From contig OZ038531.1 of assembly GCA_964036665.1 (NCBI GenBank), positions 14,756,168-14,820,167 of the forward strand: a DNA stretch of 64,000 bases, given 5' to 3'. Shown here in pieces: positions 49,001-57,239 of this stretch. Positions within the stretch are counted from its first letter, which is position 1; the number at the start of each line of letters is the position of its first letter. Origin of the DNA: Gordius sp. MW1. Its lineage: Eukaryota > Nematomorpha > Gordioida > Gordea > Gordiidae. The notes under the pieces are model-generated. The model saw nothing but the letters and a program-made list of their open reading frames with translations. It was not told the origin of the DNA and made no database searches. Both the position numbers and the translations under genes were made by a program.

Positions 49001-52000
49001 ATGCCATATGTAATTCTTAGCACATTACTCAACTAATACTATAAGATATCGTAGAATAATTTACCAAAATTACAATATTAGGGTAAGAGAGGGTTTAAAA
49101 TGTAACACAAACGACAGACGGGGTCAGTTTACAGACCTTTAGTATTTAAATATAAAAATAAACACCACATATTTTATTAACCCTGTTTCCCCCCTCCTTT
49201 GAAAAACTGTCTTTACTGTAGATAAAAAATAAAATTTTAGCCTGACCCCAAAGTTTCGATTTATAATTTGCATGACCCGAACCCGAAATTTTTTTTTTAC
49301 CATTGACCCAACCCGAGCCCACTTTATACAGATAAATTTGTTAGCGGTTAAGCCTTTTTAAATATTTACTTAATTTATTTTTTATACTGTAATAGTTAAT
49401 ATGGAATAAAATTTGCAATTTTAATTTTAAAATTAATAGAGATAGGGGGGATGAGCTGGAGTTTGAATATTTATAGGCTGTACGAAGATTTGTATTTTAC
49501 GAGTTGGGTATATTTAAATCATATTTTTATGGGCGTAGCCAGGTTTTGGATTAGGGGAGGGGGGCAAAGCGTTTAAAAGTTCAATTAGGGGGGAGGGCAA
49601 AACATGAAATTTTTAATTTTAAAGGTTTTTGCATTGAAATTTTTTTTCTCGTCATTTAGGGAGGGGCGGCCTCCCCGCCTGGCTACCCCCATGTATTTTA
49701 AAAATGATTAGATAATTTGGGTATCAATCGGGCCCGAGTCGGGCTGCCTTAGAGAACTGCAAAGTCACTTTTTTTCAACCCGAACCCGACCCGACCCGAA
49801 ATCATTTTCAAATTTTCTACCCGGACCCGACCCGACTCGAAATCATTTTCAAATTTTCTACCCGGACCCGACCCGAAATCATTTTCAAATTTTCTACCCG
49901 AACCCGACCCGACCCGAAAGCATTTTAAAAACTTCAACCCGAACCCGACCCGACCCGAAAAATTATAAAAAAAATTACTTTTGAGCGCGAAAATTGCTGT
50001 GTGTAAAATTAAATCGACTTAAAAGCCATGATGATTTGTATTCTTTAAAGGGGATGGTTAAAAAAAACTCATAATTATTTATCTATATTTAGTTTTCTAA
50101 TATAAAGTAAACTGCTCATATGTTATAGACTTGAGACAACTATTTAACATCCATTTATTGTTATTATGAAACCATTAATATATAGCTGATTATAATCAAT
50201 ATAGTAAATAAGATGAAATTTATAGTGACTGTCCAAATGTTTTAAGTTTGAAGTGCAATTTAAGATAAATTCATTTGACATGAAACTTTAAAATAATTAT
50301 AAGTTATTATTGAAAAAAATTGCACATGAAACATTTATAAAATTATAACTTACTTTTAAGTTGGCTATGTATTAAATGTAATTTAAATTAACGATGAGGA
50401 TTAGCTAAAACTTCACTGTTAACACTAAAAAAATTTAAAATATAACTTTATTGAAATACTTTACCTTTTCATAGTCAAATTAAAAACAGTAGTAATTAAA
50501 GTTTGAATTAGTGATGAGAATTAGCTAGCACTTCAGAGATTGGAGTTTTAAAATTTAAAAAAGAGGAAGAGAATTAAATAAATGAATGATCCAAATTAAT
50601 TGTGCATTTCGATATTTAAAAACACTCTTTGCTTAGCAATTAACATTAATTAAAACAATAGGTCTCGCGTGTTTTTTACAATGTATAAACCTTGGACCCG
50701 ACTCTATAAATTTGACCCGACCCGACCCGAAAGCATTTTCAAATTTTTTACCCGGACCCGACCCGACCCAAAATCATTTTCAAATTTTCTACCCGGACCC
50801 GACCCGACCCGAAATCATTTTCAAATTTTCTACGGTCGGGTCGGGTCTCGGGTCCCGTGCAGTTCTCTAGGCTGCCTTATCAAGTTCGACCCGAGGCCAG
50901 TTCAAGGCTCTACAGGCGTGCCATACCCAAAGAATTTGATAGCCAATTAAATTACTACATTTTAACACTAAAAAACATATGCAATTGAATGTATTTAAAT
51001 TATAATATAAATAATAGATTTTTAAAGTAAAACTACGAATTATCTTTAACCACTCGGCGTGTCTATTTAATATCTTATGTATTTTAATCAAATTAAATAT
51101 TAATTTCAATAGTTTTTTTGTAATGGTTCTTGACACATAAAGGACGACGACATCTCGATTTTTCTTATCTTGCTTGTCGCCTATTTTATGATACTGTTTG
51201 TTCGCTATCTCTGTGTAAGCAGCATTATTTGCTATACGCGGCTCTCTTTGCCACCTAAATCTTTTGACTTATTAGTCTATTTGACCGTCTTTATAGAATT
51301 TTTTTCTGTAGATGAAATCCCTAACCAAGTGCATTAATTCCTTATTCAAAGCTTTGCCTTCCTTACTCTGTTCCATAACCCCGAATCACCATTTTCTTTC
51401 GCATTTAGCGTCTCCAAATTGTCGTCGACGTTTCGTTTCAACTTCCTGCAATCGCTTGTCAACGTACACTTTGACATTTTGTATCTAATACTAAGTTTAT
51501 AAACCTTTCTCCTTTTCAAAGTAAACTCTTGTAATGTCATTAACAAGTGGACGACGTTGCCTAGCCTATTCTTCTCCCTGTATTACTTTGCAATCTTAAA
51601 TCCTCCATAAATCAATTCGTCGCATAAGCAAATAGTCAATTTGATTAAAATTCTATCCACTTTAATACGTCACAATGTTAGTTTTATAAAGTTCGCCTTA
51701 ATAATTTGCTTTTCTTCCTGTCGTATTCTTTGTATCTCCTTTTCTAATCAATCCTATCTATCTCTGTTTCCATACGCCCAATTTGAAAGGCATGCGCTCA
51801 CATTACACATAGGAGGCCTCTTTGTTCTACAATCTTCACCCACATCAACCTGTTTGAACAACGTTTGCCTCCCACTACTTTGTATCAGAACGATTTGCTG
51901 GGCCCTATACCGACCCATTTCTACGATTTAATGACATGTCAATTATAATGCCAACAGAGATATAACCTAATACTTCAAAAATACTCTATTAATTTGTTTC

Positions 52001-55000
52001 GACCAACGAAGTTTTACCTATAATTTGCAACTTATGCAAATCAGAGGTTAGATTTGTTTGGAATTTTCTGCCCAAACACTGCCCGATTCAATTTTTTTAC
52101 TTCATTGCCCGCCCGAGCCCTTCTTGTCCCCCGGGCTCGCCCGAATCATTAGAGCTGCCCGGCCCGAAATATTAAATTTGCCCATTAGGCTCGAATGCGA
52201 TCTCAGATTCTTTCAACCAAAAATAAGCATTAATATAATTTCATATTGATTAAAACAAATATAGCAATATTTTATAAATAAAATTTTCTATATTAGTTTA
52301 AAGTCGAATGAGAAAGGTGAAAAAATGGTAGTATTTGGTCTTTCTAACAAATTTGGCAAGAGTTTCTCAATAATATTATCCGCTCATAGGTCACAAGAAT
52401 TTAATAGGCTGATTGCTAATGCATTTAGGTATAAACATGTTAGAACATTTTCAAATCATATGGATGCAGCCGATGTCCATGAAAATATATATGTAATTTT
52501 TTAGTTAAGTTTAAAGTATACATATATTGTAAATAATCTTACAATAAAAATTAGACTGCCCTTTTGGGCAATACCGTTGATGTACCTACCCAATAAATAA
52601 ACTTTTTCTTCTTCTTCCTTATCAGTTATTTGGTCCCACAGTCATGGGGTTTGCTTTGATTAGTTTCTTCCATCTTGACGGCACTACTTTATCGACTTAC
52701 CCTTTCCACGTGACACGGGGTCGTCCTCTTCCTCTCTTGCCCGGTACCTCCATGTCCAGTATTTTTGGATTAACGCCATTCGTGTCCCTTCTTAGTATAT
52801 GCCCATACCACCTTAGCCGATTTTCGTTAATCATGTCCGCCATAGGTTGAATACCCATTTATCATGAGCAGGTCATTCGTCATATGGTCGAGCTTAGTAT
52901 ATATACCCCAAGCTTCACCGTATCATTCTCATCTCTGTAGCATGTAATAGCTTTCCTTCCATGGTGTTTAATGCCCATGTTTCACTTCCATAGACTAACA
53001 CTGGTCTTATGATGAATTTGTAAGCTTTGCTCTTCAACCATATTGGCATTTACTTGTCGCACATTACACAGGATATACTTCGCCATTTAAACCATCCTTT
53101 TTGGATCTGGGCATTGCGCAACCTCCCTCTTGATGTAGCATCGAGCCGAGGTATGTAAACTTGTCTACTTTTGGGTACCTTAGATGGTCATCTAGCTATG
53201 GGCTGCCTTACCGTTTTCCATATACGTTTTTCGATCGTTGACCTTAAAACCATATCCAGCTAAGCGCTTTGACCACTTTTCGGCTTCTTCGAATACTTTC
53301 TCCCTTGTTTCCTCGCATAGTACTAAATCATCGGCATATAGCATACATCATGTTTAATGAATAAAATAAGTTCAATTAATCGAATTCTCTTCTTTGTTAA
53401 TACCTATTTTTTTGATTAAAAACAATAATTTATCAATAGAATTTAAATGCAATTTATGGGGTACATTTTTTATTCAAAGCAAAAGAAAGGTATGGAAATA
53501 AGCAACAGCTTAGCGATAGCGAATAGTGATAAGAGAATAAAAAAGACGAATTGCGAAAGTATTGTTAAACCAAATTTTATTTGTTAAAAAAATTAAATGA
53601 AATTTAACACTTGCATGTGTGTGAATTTGCATGGGCGTAGCCAGATTTTGGATTAGGGGGGGGGGCGAAACGTTGAAAAGTTCAATTAGGGGGGGGGGGG
53701 GGCAAACATAAATTTTTTTAATTTTTAAGGCTTTTCGCATTAAAAACTTTTTTTCGCCGTTTAGGAGGGGAGCGGCCGCCCCCCCTGGCTACGCCCATGT
53801 GAATTTGGCTTATGTATTATGTCTAGACGGCACATGTAAATTACGAACCATTAAGGGCTACATAAATATAAATATTTCAATCCTTTCCAAGAAGGTAGCT
53901 AGGGACTTGATAGAAATAGAGGGTTCCGGTTATTAATAATAACTTGGGGACGGGTGGCAGTCAAGTTTCTTAAATTTTTAGCATTTTATTCAATCAAAAA
54001 AAAAGTAACATAATAATATATCTAAAAAATTTAATTAAGCTCGACTTAGCCAAATCTTGTCATCGTGCCCGCCCGGGCCCGTTCGAAAATAAAAATTTAC
54101 GTCGTGGGCAGGTTCTGGCAGCGGGCCGGACATTCAGGTCTCTAATGCAAATATTTAGACTGTGTCATGTTCAGCCTAAGTGTTGTTTCTATATTTCGAT
54201 TATTTTGGCCTCTCCCTTTAAATCGCTAGATAGCGTTTTAATATGATGACTTTCTAAAAATGTAAGGAGCTAGAATACGGATGAAAAATAATTTAGTTGA
54301 TAAATTGAACCTAGCCTTAGATTGTCTTACTTTGACTTGATCAAAACTATGTTTAATATAAATTCATTTTGCTCACAAACTTTTAGAAGAAACAGGATTT
54401 CTTACTTATAATATTAAACTGAATGATCATTCCCGAGTTGGCATGATTAAGCTAACACTTTTTTGTTATTATTTTTTAAAATTGTGATTTATTTTATATT
54501 ACACTGAATGATCACTAAAATATATATTGTAATGTATATGTTAATAGGCCTTCTGGAACTGAGGATATAGTGAGAATTTATGCCGAAGCAGAAACCCAAG
54601 TATTCCTTTTATTTATATATAATTATTAATAACATGAACAATAATATATAAAAACACATAGGCAATTTTTTTACGAAAAAAATAATGCATGGGGAGGTGT
54701 ATAAAGAGACTCTTTTTGTTTAACAACTAGTATTTTAACGGTTTTTATATGTTAATTTTGACGCTATAGGGAGGTAATAATGTGTGATTATGAGTCGTAA
54801 TTTACAAGTTACTTTGAAAGGGGTAATGATGATTATCAGACTTTTATATAAAAAAGGCAGTTAGTGATTGACTGGCTATGCAATTCAACGCATTGGAGTT
54901 ATAGGAAAACTTATTTAGTAAAGCAAGGTTTATTAGAAATTTAGATATTGAATCCCATAAATCATTTATGTTAGTGCAAATCAATGTCCTGCAAATTCAA

Positions 55001-55230
55001 TTTGTGGCCCAAACATCTTCCAAAATAAAAGACTTTTAATTTCAACCTAAGTGTGTTTTAACTGACTTTAAAATTAACTACCTTTTTTTTTATCTAACAT
55101 AAAATTTAATTATAGCTACTTAAGTGTTTTATAATGATCTTAGGAATTGGCAAATAATCTGGCATACAAAGTTAGCTTGATAACATACAAAACTGCTGGT
55201 GGTCAAGGAGAACTACCCACACTGCTATGA
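39976..55230 (+). CDS. PGM3: Phosphoacetylglucosamine mutase (17 exons, spliced)
   Basis: The product isomerises N-acetylglucosamine-6-phosphate to the 1-phosphate in the cytosol, a step of UDP-GlcNAc synthesis needed for chitin, N-glycans and GPI anchors. Joined exons: 39976-40076, 40159-40229, 40297-40426, 40487-40582, 40858-40931, 43177-43422, 45540-45582, 46229-46324, 46518-46561, 46657-46776, 47505-47606, 47645-47706, 47809-47866, 47943-48065, 48155-48276, 54548-54599, 55144-55230. Every intron is GT-AG and phases match, except across the 40932-43176 gap. Motifs seen: GTAGFRTK (about residue 27), catalytic loop TASHN with Ser67, metal loop [25 protein letters not shown], and RPSGTED split by the 6.3-kb intron. 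The parts found give about 541 codons, near the family length of about 540. The segment matching family motif TTPQLHY is not identified, so one exon is missing or highly diverged. No stop or frameshift was seen in the exons. Confidence 0.95.
40159..40229 (+). CDS. PGM3: PGM3 exon 2
   Basis: Encodes [20 protein letters not shown] and follows an 82-nt intron ending TATATAAG. The phase completes the Lys codon of exon 1. The donor is AAAG/GTATAT. DHxMFRMGxL is a conserved family stretch. Confidence 0.93.
40297..40426 (+). CDS. PGM3: PGM3 exon 3 (active-site Ser loop)
   Basis: Begins [20 protein letters not shown]. The Ser in TASHN is the residue phosphorylated during catalysis in this family. 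It ends LATSLANAK, with donor AA/GTATTC. The preceding intron is 67 nt. Confidence 0.95.
40487..40582 (+). CDS. PGM3: PGM3 exon 4
   Basis: Encodes [20 protein letters not shown] through KVFIAHDTR. The 60-nt intron before it (40,427-40,486) is open in frame, so unspliced sequence reads through. Removing it restores a gap-free match to the family (LANAKDESVVNI). The donor is AG/GTAAGT, a perfect consensus. Confidence 0.93.
40692..40733. repeat. G-rich tract in PGM3 intron 4
   Basis: A T run followed by about 14 G and then GAGGGTGGTGGGTGAGGG. It is a possible G-quadruplex on the coding strand of the transcript. Confidence 0.6.
40858..40931 (+). CDS. PGM3: PGM3 exon 5
   Basis: Encodes [20 protein letters not shown] and YTNYG after the acceptor CTTTTAG. 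The donor is ATG/GTAAAT, leaving one base of a Gly codon. The following part of the family, LLTTPQLHY onward, is not obvious in the next 2.2 kb. Confidence 0.9.
41422..41460. mobile_element. CATGGGCGTAGCCAGG-family MITE fragment
   Basis: The left terminus CATGGGCGTAGCCAGGGG is followed by a G run and GCTGCCCCCC. The right terminus is missing. It lies within the PGM3 intron after exon 5. Confidence 0.6.
41998..42197. mobile_element. Palindromic MITE in PGM3 intron
   Basis: The two halves are near-perfect inverted copies: TAGTGTTTTGTAAAAAGGGC at the left and GCCCTTTTTACAACACTA at the right, with GGTTTTAGTCGATTAAACAT inside matched by the complement of ATGTTTAGTCGTCTGAAACC. Total length is about 200 bp. 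The termini look hAT-like, but the flanking 8-mers (ATTTACAT, ATCCACCC) do not match. A 61-codon open frame across it is a by-product. Confidence 0.8.
42675..42724 (+). CDS. PGM3: Candidate missing PGM3 exon (tentative)
   Basis: After acceptor ATGGTAG this 50-nt stretch reads [17 protein letters not shown] to donor ATG/GTTTAC. It completes the Gly codon left by exon 5 and ends in phase 0, as the next exon requires. STP sits where the family has TTPQLHY, but the remaining similarity is weak. An alternative is a 53-nt stretch starting after GAAG near 42,818 and ending at CTT/GTAACT near 42,870, also phase-compatible ([18 protein letters not shown]). Transcript data would decide. Confidence 0.3.
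43177..43422 (+). CDS. PGM3: PGM3 exon 6
   Basis: Begins after TTCTAG with [20 protein letters not shown] and continues [16 protein letters not shown], matching the conserved DCANG-type block. It continues [14 protein letters not shown] and ends GSGLNEN with donor AAC/GTTAGT. About 20 residues between NDNTK and LNEN ([20 protein letters not shown]) are extra relative to the family. Confidence 0.93.
43423..45539. other. PGM3 intron 6, no further features
   Basis: This 2.1-kb AT-rich intron has no recognisable gene or element ends. A few short open frames, such as the 67-codon one at 44,197-44,400, have no family signature. Confidence 0.5.
45540..45582 (+). CDS. PGM3: PGM3 exon 7
   Basis: This 43-nt exon encodes [14 protein letters not shown] plus one base of Gly, after acceptor TTATAG and before GTAATA. 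CGADxVKxxQKPP is highly conserved in the family, so this short exon is secure. Confidence 0.95.
46020..46193. mobile_element. Short GGCCCG-rich hAT-family element in PGM3 intron 7
   Basis: About 170 bp of GGCCCGAGCCCGGCCC-type repeats around an AT-rich core, ending GAAGGCCTCTA. TTTGCAAA on the left and TTTGCAAG on the right are a 7/8 match and may be the target duplication. It belongs with the GGCCCG-rich elements at 52042-54144 and 61735-62737. Confidence 0.55.
46229..46324 (+). CDS. PGM3: PGM3 exon 8 (metal-binding loop)
   Basis: Encodes [20 protein letters not shown] and [18 protein letters not shown] is the metal-binding loop that holds the active-site magnesium. The donor TCAG/GTGCTG leaves one base, completed by exon 9. 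Confidence 0.95.
46518..46561 (+). CDS. PGM3: PGM3 exon 9
   Basis: This 44-nt exon encodes [15 protein letters not shown]. It follows acceptor ACTTTAG and precedes GTAAGG. FHLxDGDKIA is conserved in the family. Confidence 0.95.
46657..46776 (+). CDS. PGM3: PGM3 exon 10
   Basis: Encodes [20 protein letters not shown] and [31 protein letters not shown] is a family signature. It is preceded by a 95-nt intron; the donor is TTA/GTAAAA. Confidence 0.95.
47505..47606 (+). CDS. PGM3: PGM3 exon 11 (sugar-binding loop)
   Basis: Encodes [20 protein letters not shown] and [20 protein letters not shown] is the loop that contacts the sugar hydroxyls in this enzyme family. The donor is ACC/GTAAAT. Confidence 0.96.
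47645..47706 (+). CDS. PGM3: PGM3 exon 12
   Basis: Encodes [20 protein letters not shown]. It is separated from exon 11 by an intron of only 38 nt (47,607-47,644) that contains an in-frame stop and must therefore be removed. The donor is GA/GTTAAC. Confidence 0.9.
47809..47866 (+). CDS. PGM3: PGM3 exon 13
   Basis: Encodes [19 protein letters not shown] after acceptor CATTAG. The first base completes a Glu codon from exon 12. The donor is CAA/GTAATC. Confidence 0.92.
47943..48065 (+). CDS. PGM3: PGM3 exon 14
   Basis: Encodes [20 protein letters not shown] then [21 protein letters not shown]. GDALSDxLxVE and YxDLPNRQ are conserved family stretches. The exon is 123 nt, phase 0 at both ends. 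Confidence 0.95.
48155..48276 (+). CDS. PGM3: PGM3 exon 15
   Basis: Encodes [20 protein letters not shown] and [20 protein letters not shown], ending with two bases of the Arg codon that begins RPSGTED. The donor is AG/GTTTAG. The frame runs on past the donor, but without family similarity. Confidence 0.94.
48277..49230. other. Start of 6.3-kb PGM3 intron 15
   Basis: AT-rich sequence without recognisable coding or element ends. Intron 15 continues to 54,547 and holds the elements listed separately between 49,230 and 54,144. Confidence 0.5.
49528..49692. mobile_element. CATGGGCGTAGCCAGG-family MITE, copy 3
   Basis: The left end ATGGGCGTAGCCAGG and right end CCTGGCTACCCCCAT are inverted around an AT-rich core with GGGGGAGGG runs. 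The interior GGATTAGGG-GGGGCAAA...TTCAATTAGGGGGGAGGG matches copy 53630-53799. The flanking 8-mers ATATTTTT and GTATTTTA match at 6 of 8. Confidence 0.75.
49750..50869. mobile_element. hAT-like element, 1,120 bp, TSD GGCTGCCT
   Basis: The perfect 12-bp terminal inverted repeat TAGAGAACTGCA is flanked by identical GGCTGCCT at 49,742-49,749 and 50,870-50,877. Both ends carry several 37-38 bp units of CCCGGACCCGACCCG plus GAAATCATTTTCAAATTTTC. These subterminal units point the same way at both ends; only the last 12 bp are inverted. No transposase remnant was found, so it is non-autonomous. Confidence 0.93.
51130..51930 (-). pseudogene. RTE-type retrotransposon fragment: endonuclease and linker, decayed
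   Basis: On the minus strand this aligns with the copy at about 60,705-61,480. Both share GATGTGGGTGAAGATTG-type sequence, the segment corresponding to YAPQIGCIE-E, and the segment before RPLV-D. The 66-codon frame at 51,346-51,546 is a surviving piece. Numerous stops and frameshifts are present. It lies in PGM3 intron 15, opposite to the gene. Confidence 0.75.
52613..53345 (-). pseudogene. RTE-type retrotransposon 3' part (RT thumb and C-terminus), decayed
   Basis: This minus-strand sequence aligns with 59217-59927, including the block for NENRLRWxxxMxRR and GKRGRGRP that typifies the C-terminal end of RTE/craniofacial-development-protein-2-like elements. The 3' end carries a GAA-type tail (complement of CTTCTTCTTCC at about 52,609-52,619). 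It is 5' truncated. Confidence 0.75.
53630..53799. mobile_element. CATGGGCGTAGCCAGG-family MITE, copy 4, TSD TGAATTTG
   Basis: The termini CATGGGCGTAGCCAG and CTGGCTACGCCCATG are inverted, with identical 8-bp flanks TGAATTTG at 53,622-53,629 and 53,800-53,807. G runs of 10-16 lie inside. It is the best-preserved copy in the window and ties the family to an 8-bp-duplicating (hAT-like) transposase. Confidence 0.92.
54548..54599 (+). CDS. PGM3: PGM3 exon 16 (phosphate-binding loop)
   Basis: This 52-nt exon encodes (R)[17 protein letters not shown] after acceptor TTAATAG and before donor CAA/GTATTC. RPSGTED is the phosphate-binding motif of the enzyme, and its Arg codon is split across the intron. 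A second copy of this exon lies at 63477-63528. Confidence 0.96.
55144..55230 (+). CDS. PGM3: PGM3 exon 17 (last coding exon)
   Basis: Encodes [20 protein letters not shown] then QGELPTLL and TGA. It follows acceptor ATCTTAG. The C-terminus matches the usual family end in position. Confidence 0.93.
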   Translation, partial: ELANNLAYKVSLITYKTAGGQGELPTLL

Positions 55231-55486
55231 AAAATCAAAATTTGGAAAAGCTTTAATTTCACTAGAAAACAATCCTAGGATATGCCTAAAACACACACAA
55301 CAATTTTCTTGTTTAGGGATTTATCTTTATTTAAAATTGGTTATTCTTGCTATTTAAAAATTATATACTGTTTATTTTAAATTATTATTCGTTATTGGCA
55401 ATGGAACTTTTTCCAGTATTAAGAAATTGCTCATTTGTTAATGCATTTTAATAGTTAATATGCTTATTTTTGATGCAATAGCATTT

Positions 55487-55492
55487 AATAAA
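55487..55492 (+). terminator. PGM3: Poly(A) signal AATAAA of PGM3
   Basis: An AATAAA hexamer lies 257 nt past the stop codon, followed by T-rich DNA. It is the first AATAAA after the stop and lies before the convergent minus-strand gene. Confidence 0.6.
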
Positions 55493-55719
55493 GATACACA
55501 TGTCTTTCTATCAACTATTTTATTTTCTAAAAATCAATAGTATCAAAATATGTAAATATAAATTTAAAAAATATTGAGATTTGATGTTGTTTTGATTGTA
55601 GTTGTTTAATAATCTACAAACATTTTGAAAATGGAAAGAATCGCTCCTACAACTAGTATGATTAGACTGACTTTTTCTTTGCTTGCTCCTAGCTTAAGGG
55701 AAATTCAATATGTATTAAT

Positions 55720-55952
55720 TTAAGTCATTAAAAGTATTACCACAACATAATGGTTGCATAAATCTCCAACACAACAATCAACACATTCCCAATCATCAAA
55801 CCATTCATAGGTGCATTTTTGAACAGGCTTTCTTAATGCAAAATTATACCCATCATAATGAGCTTTATTTGCTTGTTTACAATTCTCATAGTTGTCACAT
55901 TGTTTACTAATATAATATTGTTTGTGAGTTTGAGGAGCCCAATGTGGGATAA
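55720..55952 (-). CDS. Three-finger gene, last exon
   Basis: After acceptor TTTCAG, it encodes IPHWAPQTHKQYYISKQCDN through KPVQKCTYEWFDDWEC and CCVGDLCN, ending with TAA at 55,722-55,720. The stop lies 490 bp from the stop of PGM3, so the two genes converge. Confidence 0.85.
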
Positions 55953-56160
55953 CTGAAATTAGATATTGATAGTGAGCATTTATTGACAAATTGCAAATAA
56001 AATAAATGATTTAGGCTAAAATGACACATACGTCCATATTTAATTGTTGTTCTACAGGCGTTGTGGGTGAGGTTTCTACAATTTTCTACGCTTTTTATGC
56101 ATTTATCATCGTTGCTATCTTGTTCTGAACACACATAACACTGTATAGTTGCGTTTATTT
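55720..56160 (-). CDS. Three-finger (Ly6/Quiver-like) secreted or GPI-linked protein, 5' incomplete
   Basis: Two minus-strand exons were found, 56160-56032 and 55952-55720, joined by a 79-nt GT-AG intron (GTATGT...TTTCAG) with matching phase. The translation starts INATIQCYVCSEQDSNDDKC, has eleven to twelve cysteines, and ends WECVDCCVGDLCNHYVV then ILLMT and stop. CYVC at the start and CC-GDLCN at the end are the frame of the Ly6/uPAR three-finger fold, most like the invertebrate Quiver/Sleepless type. These often sit on the cell surface by a GPI anchor and modulate channels or receptors; the actual role here is unknown. The hydrophobic tail after CN is only about 10 residues, so GPI anchoring is doubtful. 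A signal-peptide exon must lie at higher coordinates; the ATG at 56,248 gives the wrong phase with its nearest donor. Confidence 0.8.
56032..56160 (-). CDS. Three-finger gene, first identified exon
   Basis: After acceptor TTTATAG, it encodes INATIQCYVCSEQDSNDDKC then IKSVENCRNLTHNACRTTIK YG. It starts with two bases of a split codon, so an upstream exon ending in phase 1 is needed. The donor is GGAC/GTATGT. Confidence 0.8.
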
Positions 56161-56429
56161 CTATAAATTACAATTTAATCAAGATATTGTATGCCTACTC
56201 GTTACAGAGTAAAACAAAAAATTCACAATTATAACAGACACCCAACATTTTATTAGCATACCTGTAAAGGTAAATAATGATATAGGGGCTAATGATCGAA
56301 AACATGCGCTTTGAATATGTAGAATAGAATTTGTTTCCAATAATGGTTATTTTGGATTGATAAAACGAGAGGGTGGAAATGGCTTTAGATATTTCGGTCG
56401 TCCAGCAACCAGTATCAAGAATTACTACA

Positions 56430-57233
56430 GAAGTGAATTTAAAAAAAAGATCATCACAACAGTTTACCATAAACCTACTGATTCTTATCAGTATATACCA
56501 TAACACAGCCACTCCCCCTCTTCATTTAAAATAAACACCTTTAGAATGATGATTAAAAGAGCAATATCTCATTGCTCTCGAGAGTGTGATAGGATTGTTA
56601 ACTTGACAAGATAACACAAAGATTTTTATACCTCAACTACCCACTTGACCTGCTGACAAACATTAAAAATAAAGTAATATCATGACTGAATCATTCCACA
56701 ATAACAAAATCTAAAATAAACCATTATATATCCATACCTTTCCACCGAAGTCTTAATAATAGTTTCCTCAATGAATTAAATAAAATTTTAAACAAACATA
56801 ATATAGATAATTTTAAGTTTCCTCGAAAAACATCTTCCAATCTATTTGCACTCATAAAACCTATTAATAACATAACCGATAAAAATTATATCTCTAATTT
56901 AATATATAAAATCTCCTGCGCCGATTGCAACCATTTTTACGTGGGAGAAACAAAGAGAACCTTAGCTGAAAGAATTAAAGAACACAAAGCCCCGCTGACA
57001 CGATGCGCGACCCACTCCGCCGTGGCAGAACACTCTCTACAAAACCAACATACCATCGCCGGGAAAACCCGACTGTCCTCTACCGATCTCAGTATAACAA
57101 AGAAAGAAAATTCATCGTAAGCGTTCTAATCGACCGCCTCAAGCCCCAAATCAATGCCCAACCAGGACAATTCAGAAATTACAAGACCCACACCTATCTC
57201 TATAATTACCTGTCACCATTATACACACCTTAA
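56430..57233 (+). pseudogene. Penelope-like RT tail plus GIY-YIG endonuclease, frameshifted
   Basis: Near 56,435-56,500 the plus strand reads KKKIITTVYHKPTDSYQYI, the YxKPTD block of Penelope-type reverse transcriptases. A frame open from 56,686 to 57,120 encodes NLIYKISCADCNHFYVGETK then RTLAERIKEHK, a GIY-YIG nuclease core with the conserved YVGET and RxxEH residues, ending AVAEHSLQNQHTI. The frame breaks near 57,103; the remaining residues (ERKFIVSVLIDRLKPQINAQ PG) are in the next frame to a stop at 57,233. Further stops upstream show it is inactive. Confidence 0.82.
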
Positions 57234-57239
57234 TGCCTT

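Larger units (their letters stand above)
49230..50920. mobile_element. Older CCCGA-rich hAT-like element interrupted by later insertions
   Basis: CCCGAACCCGA and CCCAACCCGAGCCC repeats at 49,240-49,325 and GGGCCCGAGTCGGGCTG at 49,730-49,748 flank the insertion at 49750-50869. They continue at 50,878-50,920 with GACCCGAGGCCAG and an end-like GGCTCTA. The two pieces become contiguous once one copy of the GGCTGCCT duplication is removed. The left terminus is not certain. Confidence 0.45.
52042..54144. mobile_element. Composite hAT-like element, 2.1 kb, TSD ATGCAAAT
   Basis: Identical ATGCAAAT flanks lie at 52,034-52,041 and 54,145-54,152. The ends read CAGAGGTTAG (left) and complement TAGAGACCTG (right). 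GCCCGCCCGAGCCC-rich subterminal DNA is at 52,070-52,170 and 54,068-54,135. The interior has taken up an RTE fragment and a CATGGGCGTAGCCAGG MITE. It lies 400 bp upstream of PGM3 exon 16. Confidence 0.8.

Noticed and set aside
49749-50950. Open frames of Arg/Pro/Gly/Phe-rich repeats on both strands
   Set aside because: They derive from the CCCGACCCG subterminal units of the hAT-like element.
56195-56512. 105-codon minus-strand frame as first exon of the three-finger gene
   Set aside because: It runs through the inverted repeat of the Penelope-like element, and no donor in it gives the phase required by the exon at 56,160. The ATG at 56,248 also gives the wrong phase.
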